From positions 50,669 to 114,668 of the forward strand of contig WEDG01004919.1 in the NCBI GenBank assembly GCA_017591395.1: DNA of 64,000 nt. Direction: 5' to 3'. Each line of letters opens with the position of its first letter. Position 1 is the first letter of the stretch. The stretch is from Schistocephalus solidus (taxonomy: Eukaryota; Platyhelminthes; Cestoda; Diphyllobothriidea; Diphyllobothriidae). The position numbers and the translations under genes are program-made. This document shows positions 48,326-60,004 of the stretch, piece by piece. The notes beneath the pieces were generated by a model, which was given only the letters and a program-made list of their open reading frames with translations, did no database searches and had not been told where the DNA came from.

Positions 48326-48600
48326 GACCAACCAAGACAATGGAGACTCGAATGGTCATTTCTGGCTTATTAGCCATCATCAGCCAGCCATACCAAACCC
48401 CAGGTGCTGTGGAACACGAAGCTCAAAGGCTCTAACCCACTGCGCTTCGAGCTCGCTGTCTTGCCAATTTCGACAGGGTATAGTAACTTTGGTAGGTAGC
48501 CGCTCACCGATCGGTCAAAGGACTCATTCCTCCCGTTGTGCCTTGGGGCTTACTCTTGAGCCCCGCCAGCAGCCGCACAGCGTCTAGGGCTATAGTCAGA
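48326..48600 (-). repeat. SINE copy, diverged
   Basis: TGGAGACTCGAATGGTCATT, TCTGGCTTATTAGCCATCATCAGCC and later CCGTTGTGCCTTGGGGCTTACTC, CGCCAGCAGCCGCACAGCG are diverged forms of the phrases in the array at 3976-5094, in the same orientation. Confidence 0.7.
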
Positions 48601-49540
48601 ATAACATGACCGACCAACAACCTGTATTTCAGGGGGATTGCTGTCAAAACTACAATCTGTACACCTTGTTTAATGAAAGCGCTGTATTCCTGCATGCTAG
48701 TAACAAGATACCAGGTAGGCCTGATAAAATGTTGCGATGGATATGGATTAAGACGTTTACGTCTTAAGAAGCGTTCATAAACGAACGGGTAAGGTGCCGC
48801 TACATGACTCATCTGCGAGGGGCTCGGATCATCACTCGGCACCCCAGCTTTCCTCGTGTGTTTCCTGGTAAATGAACTCCAGTTTCCGGTGTGCCCTTTT
48901 TAATCGCAAAGCGAATTAATTCGGGAACTTGGAGTAAAATCCTGCGGAGCAAACCTTTTCAGGCTCGATACAAAATTTGATACGAATATTAGAACTGAAA
49001 TCCATCAACTGTAGTATGCAGAAGTTACCAATAGGCGGCCAGTAGGGCACAACTAGTTGCCATACGGAAAGCCCAGATACGCGGGAACGCTGGGGCCCCA
49101 CTGATGGGCTGAAACCCTCGCAGCTATTTCATGCAGCAACGTCAGATCGATAAAACACGCGTGTCGCGGCCTTTATCTAGTGTAAAGCACCAGGAGCCTG
49201 TACAGATTGTGCAAGTTGAGGGAAGACGCACTTTTGGTGCGGGCTCTGGATGCGGTAGGAGTGATTGAGCGTCGGTGAAGATGCGGGCGCCCTATTCCTG
49301 GCTCAAACTTTACAACCCGTCCCCCCCCCCCCTGTTATCATCGGCGTAGACCACCTCGTTGTCTTCCGCACAATGTCAGCATCCTCTCTTCCCGACCCGC
49401 AGTTGCCAACATCGCTGCACTGCCCACCAATTATCCAATGGACATGATATAATTCACCCAATCCATGTTACACTCACTTCCTTATATTCTCTTGTACCGT
49501 TCAACGCATTTATAACGTTCTTACTAGAAGAAAGCGTTTC
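48601..49540. other. Unassigned spacer
   Basis: No recognised gene; a C-run lies at 49320-49332. Confidence 0.4.
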
Positions 49541-51310
49541 CTACATTTCTGCTGTCAATGTCAACGGCAATCAACTCAAAAATGTAGAAAGCTTTGCATA
49601 TCTGGGAAGCACGTTGTCATGCAACACGAGAATCGAAGACGAGATTGCTCAACGAATCTCGAAAACCAGCCAGGTCTTCGACCGGCTGTGGGCCTCCGTG
49701 TAGAAACGTCACAGTGTTCACCCGAACACAAAACTGAACATGTACAAGGCCGTCATCTTGACGACACTCCTTTATAGAGCGGGGACCTGGACCATCTGCC
49801 CGATCCAAGCCAGGATGCTGAGCCACTTCTATCTCAGCTGCCTCCGCAGAATACTGAACCTGAAATGGCAACACAGGATCCCGGAATCAGAAGTCCTGGA
49901 GTGGACCGGAAACCTCAGCATTCACACCATGCTTAGGTAAGTGCAACTGCAATGGAGTGGCCACATTGTGAGAATGGACGACGAGAGACTACCCAGACGA
50001 CATTTCTACGGAGATGTCGCTAGGGGTGCTCACCGACATGGAGGTCAAAACGACGCTACAAGAACACTTTAAAGAAATCTCTGTAGCAACTGCAAATCAA
50101 CCTGGTGACCTGGGAGGACCTCGCCCAGGATAGACCGGTGGGGAGTCGATCCATGAATACTGCTTCAGCAATTTATGAGGCCAACCGGACCGTCGCTGCT
50201 AAAGCCAAAAGGGTGGCTCACAAGTCACAAGCACCGCGGATCAACACTGCCAATACCCAAGCCCTGTCAACGTGCCCACGCTGTCAACTCACATTCCACG
50301 AGCGAATCGGCCTGGTCGGACATCTTCGAACTCAATACAACAACAAACCCACAATTTCAAACTTTACTACACCTAACTCAGACCTAACGACGATGACGAC
50401 CACGCCAACCACTGATAACCACTCCATCGATACCCCGCCACCCACGATCACCGACACCATCCTCCCTACTCCCCCCTTGCGCTGATCACGGCGACGAACA
50501 CCATTTGCCCCACTCCCACCACCTCAGTAGCCAACTCCGACTACTTTACACCTGCTACCTCCTCCAACACAACCACCCCAGTACCAGCGATTGGGACTCG
50601 GTACTAAACTGTCCTCATTGCGATCGCACATTCACCTCACACATCGGCCTAGTCGGTCACTTGTGAATCCATCGCACAGCGATTGGTGAACTAGTGCCTG
50701 GAGTACCAACACACAGCAGAGACCGCCGCCTCCAATGACCTCACTGCCCATGCGCATTCCCTCATCGCATGGGCCTGCTCTGTCCCATGCGCATCCACAA
50801 AAGCGGAATACACCGCGATGCCAGCACATCTTGCGCACCCATCAACGCTTCTCATAGTCCTCCCATGAGCTCAACTACCAATATCAGCAGCAGAGCCCCC
50901 GCATACTCAGCACATCTCGACCTATCTTGTCCCCATTGTCACCGCACATGAACATCACACATCGGCCTGGTCGGTCAATTGCGAATAAATCACACAGAGA
51001 CCGGCGATCCAGTGCCAGGAGCACCAACATACACCCGCCGCAATCAACAGTCCGCACTGCCCATGCACATTCACACACCATATGGGCCTATTAGGTCACA
51101 TGCGTCTCCATAAAAACCTGCGGTAGAACACCATCGGCTATACCACAACACTATATCTCTCCTCATCAGTCCCTGCACCTCAGATGATCACGCGCAACAC
51201 CACAAAAACATGCTCTTAAACTGCATAGCTGCTTGAGAGGATAGTATGGTCCTCGGCTACTTCTCCATGTGGCTCCTCTGTTGCATGTGTGATCTGAGCT
51301 TGAGAATATA
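49540..51310 (+). mobile_element. Zinc-finger LINE, 3' half
   Basis: Begins within the reverse transcriptase C-terminal region ([59 protein letters not shown]) and continues through fingers CPRCQLTFHERIGLVGHLRT (50270-50330), CDRTFTSHIGLVGHL (50615-50665), MGLLCPMRIHKSG (50770-50810) and HIGLVGQLRINHTETGDPVPGA (50955-51020), then the 3' region with CTTCTCCATGTGGCTCCTCTG. Same family as 35908-39790, 5'-truncated, with many stops. Confidence 0.85.
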
Positions 51311-51324
51311 TCGGGGCGATAAGC

Positions 51325-52100
51325 ACCATGGGTTGGAAGGTCACCACCTGACAATTACACGCACACTTCGCAGTCAGCCTAATGTGTGTTGTGTGGAGTG
51401 GCTGACTGGTGGTGTGAGTGTCAGGCTGAGATGGCTCCTTAACGTGACCTCTGGCTATCTCACACATGTGAGATGTGAGCCGTTCAACCCCCTGTTGTGT
51501 GAAATGCGGATGTCTGTGTTTGGGGGCCAAGGAAGTGTACGTAGTACGCGTAGACGAGGTCACCACGTCCGCATCAGAAAACTGACCGGCTCGGAGGGTG
51601 GTCTGATTGTAGGGGTGAGGGAGCGAGTGAGGTTGACGGCTCAGTGCATTTTATTGACTATAAACAATCTGACGCGTTGGAAACTAACACGGTGCGCTAA
51701 AAACCGTGGCTTGGAAGGTTGCCAACTGACGAGATAACTCGGACCGCGTGGCCAGCCTAAAGTGTGTTTTGTGTGGAGTGGCTGACTGGCGGACTGAGAG
51801 TCAGGCTGCAATGGCTCCTTCTTAATGTGGCCTTCATGGCACTCCCACTCCGTGGAATCCGAGTAAGGTGTGGTGGCACACCCAGGGACGGCTCCGTCCG
51901 CGCCAGCCACCTGCAACCTCTCCCATCTCCGGTCTTTTTGACTCTGTCTTGACACCAAGCTCAGGTGGGGGAGGAGAGAGTGCGGTAGCTGCAGCGCAAG
52001 GCTACTATCACTTAAAACTAATTCACGCGCAAGTCACCGTCCCTGCATGACCTGGTGTGGAGCATACGGTGGACCTCCTCGAAATCAACGGTTGAACTGT
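51325..52100 (+). repeat. Family A interspersed repeat, long copy
   Basis: Has GGTTGGAAGGTCACCACC, GTGTGGAGTGGCTGACTGG (twice, near 51395 and 51770), AGGCTGCAATGGCTCCTTC, TTGACTCTGTCTTGACACC and TCACTTAAAACTAATTCACG, ending ACGGTGGACCTCCTCGAAAT. The first 130 bp repeats a segment found again inside the unit, so two copies may overlap head to tail. Confidence 0.8.
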
Positions 52101-52379
52101 TATTATGTGCCAATCTCATCGAATTCGGCCACTACACTAGTAACTGTGCTGTCGATATGGCAAACGATTACTCAGTTGTATACTCTTGAGTGCTTGTTGG
52201 CAGCGATGCGTATTACGTGGTTATTCCTCAGGAAAGGATGGATCTCAGCTCGAGTTTCAGATTGAGCCTGAAAATTGCTGTTCCACTGGATTTAACGCCT
52301 GTTCTCGCATTAATTTCCTCTGAAAGTAAACAAGACTGGAGCCCTGAGGCAGTTGAGGTTGTGACTGATTCTTTGCTGA

Positions 52380-52560
52380 AGGCTCACTGATAGCCAACGC
52401 AACGCACTCGTCCAACTCTGCCTTGAGGCTCACTCCCGAGCCCCGCCAGCAGCCGTACCACGGATAGTTGTGGAATATGCAGATGCAGGTTGCCGGCAAA
52501 GACACCTTCAGTCACCGTTGTCTTTGCCGGCAATATGAATCTGCCTGTTGTGGCTGAGGC
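52380..52560 (-). repeat. SINE tail with internal inverted repeat
   Basis: GCGAGCCCCGCCAGCAGCCG-type SINE sequence (52410-52460) is followed by CAGATGCAGGTTGCCGGCAAAGAC and, 15 bp later, GTCTTTGCCGGCAATATGAATCTG, an imperfect palindrome at 52479-52546. The phrase GTCTTTGCCGGCAAT is the normal SINE edge (see 24930), here duplicated in opposite orientation. Confidence 0.65.
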
Positions 52561-52599
52561 CTGACCGGTCTCCTTGTAGGATGTCATCTGCACAACTAG

Positions 52600-54055
52600 A
52601 ACTTGTTACATTTTGATGGGTGGGAAACATATTGCTGTGACTCTGCGCAGTGCCAAGTTAGTTTGCGTGGAATGGACTAGTTGGCGGCGTTGGCATGTCA
52701 ACAAAAACACACGATGTGGGTCACACGCCGGCTGTCTGCGCACGCAAACCTCAGTTTTCACCGGCCGCTCGTCGATTGCCCTCTTTGCCGTCTCTCAGTG
52801 CCCTCTTCGCCCTGCCCCTCCCCGTATGGGCGGCGCAGGTTATTTCACCTCTGCTCCATCCGCGTGACCTTAGTGAGGACACAGCCAACCAGCCAGGCCG
52901 CCTATGTCATACGGTGATAACCAGTTTCGCTGGCAGGCCTTTTCTCACCTAACCAATCAGAAGACGCCCAACGCATACGGGCCTCGCCTTTTGCCTATTG
53001 GCCTGAGGCATGCGCAATTCTGACGCGTGATTTGAGTTGCACGACGGTGTAGCGTCTGTGAACGTCGAGGGTAGCACACACTGTGGAGTATATCACTAGG
53101 ACCAACTTTAGCCATATGACGTTGTCAGAATCTTTAAGCACTTCATCAGGCACACATGTATAGATATAACGATAGAAGCAGTTTAAAACGTAAGGGATCT
53201 ATGCTAATAGTAACAACTTGTAGACAATAAAAGAGGAGTATAAAGATACAAACAAATACTGGGGACCTGTACAATCGGTCCGGTTGGAGTGGGAAGTGGT
53301 CTCGAATGATCAGTTTAATACCGGTGGGGAATGTAGCGCTGTTGGCAAATGCGGGTGAGGGTCGTGGAGATGCTGACGGTCAGGGGTCTGCAAGCGGTAC
53401 GATAACGGTAACGAGGGGAGATGTCAGCGGTAGTGAGGGAAGGAACACCGGCCATCTTCACAGACCCTCCATTACCCCATTCGCATCCGGGATCCGCGCG
53501 AAAGTGTTCCCAGTCTATTTAAACAACCCCGTCGAAAATGTGGGTCGTTACAACGGTGTCCTAGGTCTGTAGTTGTGGCTTGCCCCTGGCAGACGGTAAG
53601 AGCGGGGAGAAAGACTGGGACCAAAAAAGATCAAATGCGGTTTCGAGCTTTCCTCGTTGTAATAAACCTGACGTAATGTTAATCTGACATGAGGAAATTA
53701 ACATTGTGGTATGGTAGGCTACCAACTGATGAGATGACTCTATCCTAATCCAAGCTGAATTGGCTTCTTAATGAGAACATGATGAGAACTATAACTCAAC
53801 TGAGATGGAATTTTTATGAAATTGGGGTCGCGATTGTACATGGATTTCTGGGGTGCATGGACCCCTCTGGACGGATAGTTTGGCTCAATACCTCCTTTTT
53901 AATCTGACTATAACATTCCAATTCGGTTGGGATCGGCGCCGAATCTTTCTTGTTTCTGTGAAATTTTGGAACACCATGTGCGCCGACCAGGCTTGCTCGG
54001 TATACATAGACGGGCTGTTTAGTTTCGACAAACACTGCGCCTGATCCCGCCTTCG
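52600..54055. other. Unassigned spacer, 1.45 kb
   Basis: Several short open frames, none with a recognised domain. A faint family A match (GGCTACCAACTGATGAGATGACTC) lies at 53725-53750. Confidence 0.4.
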
Positions 54056-54059
54056 GTAT

Positions 54060-54240
54060 TCTTGACTCAGTCTTGACACCGGAATCGGTGGGGGGAGGAT
54101 GTGCGAGAGGAGAGAATGGCGCAGATGCCGCGCAAGTGTGTTAGCACTGTAAACGAATTCACTCTCAAGTCATTGTTCCTGCGCATGCAATGCTCTGGGG
54201 CACACGGGACACCAGTGTTCGACATGACCGAACAGTCACG
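54060..54240 (+). repeat. Family A interspersed repeat, diverged partial copy
   Basis: CTTGACTCAGTCTTGACACCGGAATCGGTGGGGGGAGGATGTG and ACGAATTCACTCTCAAGTC match the middle of family A; joined head to tail with the next copy. Confidence 0.65.
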
Positions 54241-54690
54241 TATGTGGCAGGTGTGTCGCCCAAAAGGGCTGTGTGGTAGATGCGATGAACCAACACAGGG
54301 GCCAGCTCAGGGCACGGCAGGCATTATTCGGGGTGTGATCCGATAAAGAATGCGGAAAATGGGAGGGGGGTCTGGTGGCACGCGTAGGTGCAGCATCAAG
54401 CCGCACCAGACACTCCTGCCGCTTTTGAGACTCCCACCCCTTGGGATCTGACTCAGGCGTAACAGCACGGTCGGGAGCGTCTCCGGCCGCGCCAGCCCCC
54501 TGTGCCCGATAGCCCTTCCGGTCTTCTTCACTCTGTCTTGACACCGGACACAAAAGGGTAAAGGAAGAGAGTGTGCAGTAGCTGCAACGCAAGATTACTA
54601 CCATTTAAAACTAATTCACGCGTTATTCACCGTCCACGCACCACCCTGCTGTGGAGCATACGGTGGGCGAAAGCCAATCACCGCACTCAG
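54240..54690 (+). repeat. Family A interspersed repeat, second tandem copy
   Basis: Begins TGTGTGGTAGATGCGATGAACC, includes CAGGGCACGGCAGGCATTATTC and GTCTTCTTCACTCTGTCTTGAC, ends near TGTGGAGCATACGGTGG. Closely parallel to 45015-45373, so the unit boundary TGGTAGATGCG is shared by two independent insertions. Confidence 0.75.
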
Positions 54691-54924
54691 TCCATCTCTT
54701 AATCAGATTGATCCAGGCCTGCCACTGGTACAAAATGTGTGAGAGGACAGAGCAAGTGACGACGATCTGAAATAAATTCAGCCAATAGTTTCTGTAGTAG
54801 AGTAAAGAGATGCGTCTTAAACTATGTAAAATAATCGTGACTTGGAGGATTACCAAGTTAGTGGAAAAACTGCATGCCTTGGTGATTGAGCGCTACTAAG
54901 TCCGACGCTTTACCATTTTAAGTA

Positions 54925-55015
54925 CTCTTCTTCTTCTTCTTCTTCTTCTTCTTCTTCCTTCTTCTTCTTCTTCTTCTTCTTCTTCTTCTTCTTCTTCTTC
55001 TTCTTCTTCTTCTTC
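54925..55015. repeat. (CTT)n microsatellite
   Basis: About 90 bp of CTT with a single interruption (CTTCCTTC near 54957). On the minus strand it reads as Lys/Glu runs, not a gene. Just left of it (54860-54905) is tRNA-like sequence on the minus strand (TGGTAAAGCGTCGGACTTAG). Confidence 0.95.
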
Positions 55016-56195
55016 CATACATATATGTACATCGGAAATGTCAACAGTCGCCTCAATGGACTAGGAAACTCAGCATCAATTTCCATACTTCTGAAATCAT
55101 ATAACTGCAATTCCCAACGTCGGGCGGCTACATTTCAAATGTGAAAATATTATTTTATAGAAAACATGATGCTTGTTTTAATCCCCAAATAGTATGCTTG
55201 GAAAAGTTAGCGCAAAAAGAATTCCTTAAAGGACCCTAAAACAGGACAACGGAGCAGGGACCGCCTGTGATTATGGTAGCTGTGCGCAAATTTCCAGAGA
55301 CATTAATGATACGGTTAACCTTAGGGCTATGACAAAGATATGGTTAGGGTTAGGGGGCAGGATTATAGGCATGGTTAGAATTAAGGGTACGTTTTTGGTT
55401 TGGATAAGGGTTGATGCTAGGGCTAGGACCAGTAACCTCTCAAGGAATTCAGCAAACGAACACCCCTATAAGTGTGGAGGGGACGTCATATTATCGTCTC
55501 CTGCGGGTGGGGGGGGGGGGGGGAGGATATGTAAGAACAGATCCAACCGTTAGGCCACCTAAAAACGCACTTGTGATTTAATGCTCGAAGTGTAGGGAAG
55601 GACTATTCCGTGGTTTTCGTAAACAGGTTTTATAGGCTGCCAACGTAAGAGAAAAGACCTGCTGCAGGAAATGTGGTGGTGGGGTTGTCTGCAGAGTTTG
55701 CGACCGCCACGATTGGCGCAGCGCATAGCAGGATGACATCATCTAGTGTGTGCGTGTCAGTTTGTCTGGCGAGTCATGAGGGATGCACATGTCCACCAGC
55801 AAACCGGAAGAGTAAACTGCACCCACACATCGTGGCATTTAAAGAGTCGGGTCGCGTCAGAGCTACAAGCCTGCTAACTGGCGGGCTGAAAGGGCAGCAT
55901 AAGTGGACAGACGTTCGTCAACGCCTACCCCAGAAACCCACCAGACATCTCACCCCAGACATATTTGTGATTTCACCCAAACCAAAGGCAAAGAGCGGAG
56001 TCCAAGGGACTGGATCTTAGTGTTCAAGTTTGATTCATTCTGAGGACCCGTCGAATATATTGTAGTTCGGGAACCCTTTCTTCCGATTAACAGAAATGCG
56101 TCTTGACGCACCGGTATTTCGGAGTTACGCAACTGCGCTTGTGACTGGTTGCGTGGTTGGTATCAAGTGAATGGTTGCCCGCACGACTTCATCAG
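55016..56195. other. Unassigned spacer with telomere-like tract and G-run
   Basis: TGGTTAGGGTTAGGGGGCAGG lies at about 55340-55365 and a G-run at 55508-55524. Open frames here show no known domain. Confidence 0.4.
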
Positions 56196-56199
56196 CTGC

Positions 56200-56740
56200 T
56201 ACATAACGAGGGGAAAATTTGACCGGCCCCAAATTTTAGCAAGCGCTCCCACACGTAAGGAAATTCTTGGAAGCCGTCAATCGCCTCCCCACACCACTCG
56301 GAGTTGGATTTGTATACAGATCAGAGGCAACCATCAGGCACCGGGTCATTCGGTCGAAAGACTCAGTGCCACGGCAGGAAACATCTGCGGTCATTTACAG
56401 GATCTGGTGCAGTTGCGGACAAGGCAACTACGTCGGAGAAATTGGGAGACGACTCCAAAAGAGAACTGCCGAGTATAAAGCAGCGGCGAGAGGAATAAAG
56501 CTTATTCTCCGAAGAAGACTCATTCGACAGAACATGGCCACACCTTGAAGTTCGACTTGGCCGAAGTTCTCGCATGAGGTGACAACGGCATGAGCCGGGA
56601 GCTACATGGGCCGGGGTTCTCCGGACAGCATTCAATTAACAAGCGCAATGAACTTCAGCCTCCCTATTCTGTGCTCCAATTTTGCTCGGGCAAAAGTTAA
56701 CGGACATGCGGGAAGGATGGGAGTGACCAGAAGCCCGGGC
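56200..56740 (+). pseudogene. PLE GIY-YIG endonuclease, 3' fragment
   Basis: SEATIRHRVIRSKDSVPRQE and VIYRIWCSCGQGNYVGEIGR, then LQKRTAEYKAAA (56300-56490) form the first half of the nuclease; the second half continues in another frame (HTLKFDLAEVLA, SINKRNEL). IRSKDSVP to VIYRI is the typical PLE approach to the GIY-YIG domain. Frameshift near 56500 and stops. It is from a third PLE subfamily, different from those at 5.7 and 23 kb. Confidence 0.82.
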
Positions 56741-56907
56741 GATAACGGGCCAAATAGCTGACTAATCGTCACATGAAGAATCGAACACGGTGATGAAATG
56801 TCGGTCATTAGTGACTCGAGTACGGACAGGAGAGCAATCATCGCATCAACTACGACCCGCGCGAGGAACACGAAGACTGCCAGATATAGTATGTGTGTGG
56901 TTGTGAG

Positions 56908-57010
56908 GCCCTGACACCCTATAAATACTGCGATCCCGGTGCCCCCGATTACTCTTTTGTGCGACTGTCTCTAAGGCTGGGTTCGAGAGAGAATCCGAAA
57001 CGTCAGGCTA
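56908..57010 (+). ncRNA. Hammerhead-like motif 3' of PLE fragment
   Basis: CCTGAC (56910-56915) followed by CACCCTATAAATACTGCG, then CTGTCTCTAAGGC in the place of CTGTCTCTGATGA, stem II GGGTTCGAGAGAGAATCC, GAAAC (56997-57001) and GTCAGG (57002-57007). CCTGAC can pair with GTCAGG, a possible stem III enclosing the whole motif as in a hammerhead. The first core segment is mutated. Confidence 0.45.
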
Positions 57011-57084
57011 ATAAAGCACTTTTCCAGCGATCGGGTCTCTGTCTTCATGACGACTTCCGGGAATTCGCCTCTTCATTTCTATAA

Positions 57085-57150
57085 TTATATCAGAATGAAA
57101 ATTTCTGGGTTGCTAGCCGTTATCGGTCAGTCATACCCAATCTCTGACTG
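57085..57150 (-). repeat. Short SINE remnant
   Basis: TTTCTGGGTTGCTAGCCGTTATCGGTCAGTCATACCCAATC matches the body of the SINE (compare 4130-4165); nothing else of the element is present. Confidence 0.6.
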
Positions 57151-57820
57151 ATTCAGCTGCAAACCAATATATCTGAGAACAAGATCGTCTGCACAGATGT
57201 TGGCAGACCTTCTAAGAAGATCTCGCCAACGAACATATCATCAAGGGCCATATTCTCAACAAGTGAACGCATGCGACGCAGGAGTTCAAAGTGTTCGTGC
57301 TCGCCCAAAACCTTAATAATGCTAGCGATCCAAAGTCAAGGTCAGGTGGAGGAGGTTGAGGCCTAAACTTTGTATAGGGTGCATCGCTTATAGGGAGAGT
57401 CACTCAAAGTGTTTGAAATTGAGAAAGCATAATGGAAGGGAAAACCTCATTCAAATTCTAATTCTTGTCCGTCTCTTCGCAGAGTGCAAAGCTCCTCAAT
57501 CCAAATCATTGTGGATGTTGACAGAAGACTGGTAGGGACATACAACTCCAGTGCGACAGGTAGCCACCTTACTACAATCCGATGAGTGTATGGTGGGAGA
57601 CAATTAAAGACAGGAGACCAAAACAAGAGGCAAATAGGATGATTAGGACTGGCCAATTTCTGCAAATTTAACTGTAATTCTTTAAGGGAAACGTTGCACT
57701 ACACAACGGGTCTCGCTGAAGATGTGCCAGATTAAAAAGGAGCAGTGGGTGAGGGCCCCACGGAGTCTGCTCTGACACATGTCTACTGCCGCATATGGGG
57801 GATTCAGTAGTATGTCAAAG
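57151..57820. other. Unassigned spacer
   Basis: No recognised gene or repeat. Confidence 0.4.
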
Positions 57821-57822
57821 CC

Positions 57823-58185
57823 GTGCTGGCAGCCATGCCCCATCAAAAACTCAAATGGCTAACCGGCTTGGAGACTTCTACATTCGGAAAACGCTTTCAC
57901 CTTAGCGTTTACTTCATTCTCGGCAATAAGCGGAAGATCAGGCCAGGTCGGACGAGCAATGGCGAGAAACAGTTCTCATGCAATTTTTGCCAGGTTGATT
58001 TTGAACGCTCTGAGCAGGTGCGTTGTCATACGGAAGCATCCAATCACCAAAACTCACAGATCAGCATTCGTGGAACAAACTTTGCTGCAACGCAACCCAT
58101 GTTGAAATATTCAGTTAGGATTCATCGGCATGAACGCCAAGAAATTTCAGTTATTTCCTCCAATTCGTCGACTGTTCTGCGATGA
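57823..58185 (+). CDS. Open frame with one C2H2-type finger, unidentified
   Basis: 120 codons. A region resembling a zinc-finger linker (SNGEKQFSCNFCQVDFERSE) is followed by QVRCHTEASNH, giving Cys-x2-Cys-x12-His-x5-His, a matrin- or C2H2-type finger. Flanks are basic and low in hydrophobic residues. It is unlike the fingers of the LINE family (no IGLVGH motif). It could be a single exon, a processed pseudogene or a transposon piece; I see no clear splice signals and do not know its function. Confidence 0.35.
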   Translation: MLAAMPHQKLKWLTGLETSTFGKRFHLSVYFILGNKRKIRPGRTSNGEKQFSCNFCQVDFERSEQVRCHTEASNHQNSQISIRGTNFAATQPMLKYSVRIHRHERQEISVISSNSSTVLR

Positions 58186-58720
58186 TCAAACAAGCTAACA
58201 TCGCGCACATTTTGAAAGGTTTCGTCTGTTCTAGGGGCGAGCTGAATGGGGTTCCTCCTCAAGCGGCATTTGGATATTTCTGATTCGGACCAACCACTCG
58301 TGAATTCTTGCCTGGTTTAGAAGTTCATTCCCATAAGCCTCTCGAAACTGCTTATGCCAATGTTTCCTTTATCAGAAAACAGAATTTGATGTTGGCACGT
58401 TTCTCATCGCAAAAGATGACTGAGAGCGTTGGGAGGAAGGATAATACAGCATTCACTCTGTTCGCTGCGCTGGTCTCCCAAGAACGCTACTTAAACAACT
58501 GAGGAGAAAGTTTCCAGTAAACGTACGTGACGGGAGGTAGTCTGCAATCCCGCACTACGAGTACTACTATGTAAAGCCGGCGCGTAGATTGTTCTTGATC
58601 TGCATCGCACCTAGGTGGGAGGCCTATGGCCTACAGAGCTAAGAAAGAGCCTATTCAGCTTACAAGGTTCGCGAGGAGGACGACAGTTCTGCTCGGCTAC
58701 AGATCTGGCGTCCGAAATGC
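58186..58720. other. Unassigned spacer
   Basis: Short open frames without recognised domains. Confidence 0.4.
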
Positions 58721-58724
58721 TGCT

Positions 58725-59415
58725 ATGGCAGTTCGACCGTCGATTTCGACGATGTCCACACCAGGTGGTGCAGGGGACGGTGACTTGCGCGTGAATTAGT
58801 AGAGTGATAGTAGCCTTGCGCTGCAGCTCACCGCACTCTCTCCCTCCTCACCCTGGGTCGGTGTCAAGACCGAGTCAAAGAAGACCGGAGATGGGAAGAG
58901 GGCGCGGGTGGCTGGCGCGGCCCTACAGCCGCCCCTGGGCGTGCCACCACATGGCTCGGATCCCCACGGGTGGAGTGCCATAAAGAGCCACGGTAAGAAG
59001 GAGCCATTGCAACCCTGACTCTCAGTCCGCCAGTCCAGCCACTCCACAGACACGCATTGGGCTGACCACGCGGTCCGAGTTATCCCGTCAGTTGGCAACC
59101 TTCGAAGCCACGGCTTTTAGCGCACCGTGATAGTTTCAGAAGCTCGTCCGATTGTTTATAGTGGTGAAAATACGCTGAGCTCTCACGACCTCCGCTCTCT
59201 CTCTCACTAGTCAGACCCACTGTCCGATGCCAGCATGGTTGCCACGAGTGCTGGAGTGGGCGCATTGGCTCTGCGACGGATCGGCGTGCCCGTCTTCGCT
59301 GCGCCACAGACGACGCAAGCTATAGCGCACACACCAGGATTCACAAACTCAGGGGATATGCGGAGCAGCCATGTCGCCGTCTGACATTCTCCTGGGCTGC
59401 TGCTATACGGGCTTC
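58725..59415 (-). repeat. Family A interspersed repeat, long copy
   Basis: Begins with GACCGTCGATTTCGACGATG (reverse of TCGAAATCGACGGTC) and includes TCACGCGC-type, GAGTGCGGTGAGCTGCAGCG-type, GGTTGCAATGGCTCC-type and GTGGCTTCGAAGGTTGCCAAC-type phrases on the minus strand through about 59415. Same boundaries and orientation as 35030-35845. Confidence 0.8.
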
Positions 59416-60004
59416 TGAACGTCAAGCCTCGAGAATGGGACCGACCGGCGCAAACGGGGCGACACGCACGTTAGGCGCTCGATATCACGTTTCGCCGAGT
59501 GAGAGCGAATCGGCGACCCTCGGAGGGCAGTTCAAGAGAACTTATTTGGCGAAGTTTCGGGTCACTCCACTTTTGGGCGTAAGTGGATGTAGTGGGATGA
59601 TAGTTACTGGAGAGTTAAATGAGTACAGTACGAACTAACCATATGCCCTTGCAATCCACACTCGTTTGCGATGCGATGATGAGCTAATCAGTCGACGTCC
59701 GAGATCGTAGTGACCGATTTAAACATTGGTGTTGGATTTTCGCGTGACTTGATGCACCGATCGCACACACGCCCTGCCCTCCTCTGCCGAAGGAATGTCT
59801 TACGACAAATATGGAGGTGAGAGTCAACCGAGTTCAGCGCAGAACTACCAAGCCACAGAGGAATATCAGGGCCGAAAAGCGTCTTGTTCCGGCGATCCTC
59901 ATCATCGTGACATGCTATCCCTCACTCCTAGAGAGCAACGATTGCAACTCCAGAAATGCTCTAAGACGAGATGATAAAGAGGGAGGATGCTTTGCGATCC
60001 GATA
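59416..60004. other. Unassigned spacer with degenerate PLE-like end
   Basis: Near 59675-59710 GCGATGATGAGCTAATCAGT and CGACGTCCGAG resemble a decayed hammerhead-like core. No coding recognised. Confidence 0.3.

Noticed and set aside
54910..55110. Lys/Glu-rich open frame on the minus strand
   Set aside because: It is the translation of the (CTT)n microsatellite.
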